Source of the DNA: Bacteroidales bacterium
GTDB lineage: Bacteria > Bacteroidota > Bacteroidia > Bacteroidales > WCHB1-69
Assembly: GCA_024400715.1 (NCBI GenBank)
Contig: JAKSMH010000058.1
Location: 1-6,731, forward strand
DNA: 6,731 nucleotides
Direction of reading: 5' to 3'
The notes beneath the pieces were generated by a model that saw only the letters and a list, made by a program, of their open reading frames with translations, ran no database searches and was not told the DNA's origin. The position numbers and the translations under genes were made by a program. Shown piece by piece: positions 6,714-6,731 of the stretch (positions within the stretch are counted from its first letter, which is position 1; each line of letters begins with the position of its first letter).

Positions 6714-6731
6714 CAACTCGTTAGTCTAATT

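Noticed and set aside
6200..6731. tRNA, tmRNA, RNase P or rRNA fragment
   Set aside because: No cloverleaf with a T-arm GGTTCRANNCC, no CCA end, and none of the conserved segments of these RNAs that I would recognise.

Overview
The window looks like a chromosomal segment of a member of the Bacteroidota (Bacteroidetes). Three things point there: a secreted multidomain protein ends in the type B sorting domain of the type IX secretion system (T9SS); both exported proteins have a signal peptide whose predicted cleavage leaves an N-terminal glutamine; and promoter-like sites match the TAnnTTTG -7 element with AT-rich leaders lacking a clear Shine-Dalgarno. Genus and order cannot be fixed from the sequence alone.

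Layout. Four genes fill 76-5996, all on the minus strand, so transcription runs right to left: dihydrolipoyl dehydrogenase (lpdA, 4605-5996), a small outer-membrane beta-barrel-like protein of unknown role (3643-4575), a T9SS type B secreted surface protein with choice-of-anchor L, Calx-beta-like and PKD-like domains (1319-3619), and an M16B zinc peptidase (76-1317). Gaps are 29, 23 and 1 bases, so one operon is the simplest reading. A good -7 element lies just upstream of lpdA, and a T-rich tract with a small hairpin past the peptidase gene may end the transcript.

The right 735 bases (5997-6731) hold no convincing gene. They contain the lpdA promoter; a clean array of 15 heptamers (CTGTGAG and variants, 6087-6191); a dense, non-overlapping series of eight stem-loops (6276-6566) whose G-U pairs and GAAA tetraloop favour a plus-strand structured RNA or a palindromic intergenic element; an AT-rich spacer; and a second TAnnTTTG element facing right, implying a divergent gene beyond the edge.

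How the genes fit together. lpdA is a central-metabolism enzyme (E3 of 2-oxoacid dehydrogenases and/or glycine cleavage) with no E1/E2 partner here. The next two products go to the envelope or cell surface. The last gene, a peptidase without signal peptide, is tightly coupled to the surface-protein gene. A shared function is not shown. The most unusual items are the stem-loop element and the heptamer array, not the coding genes.
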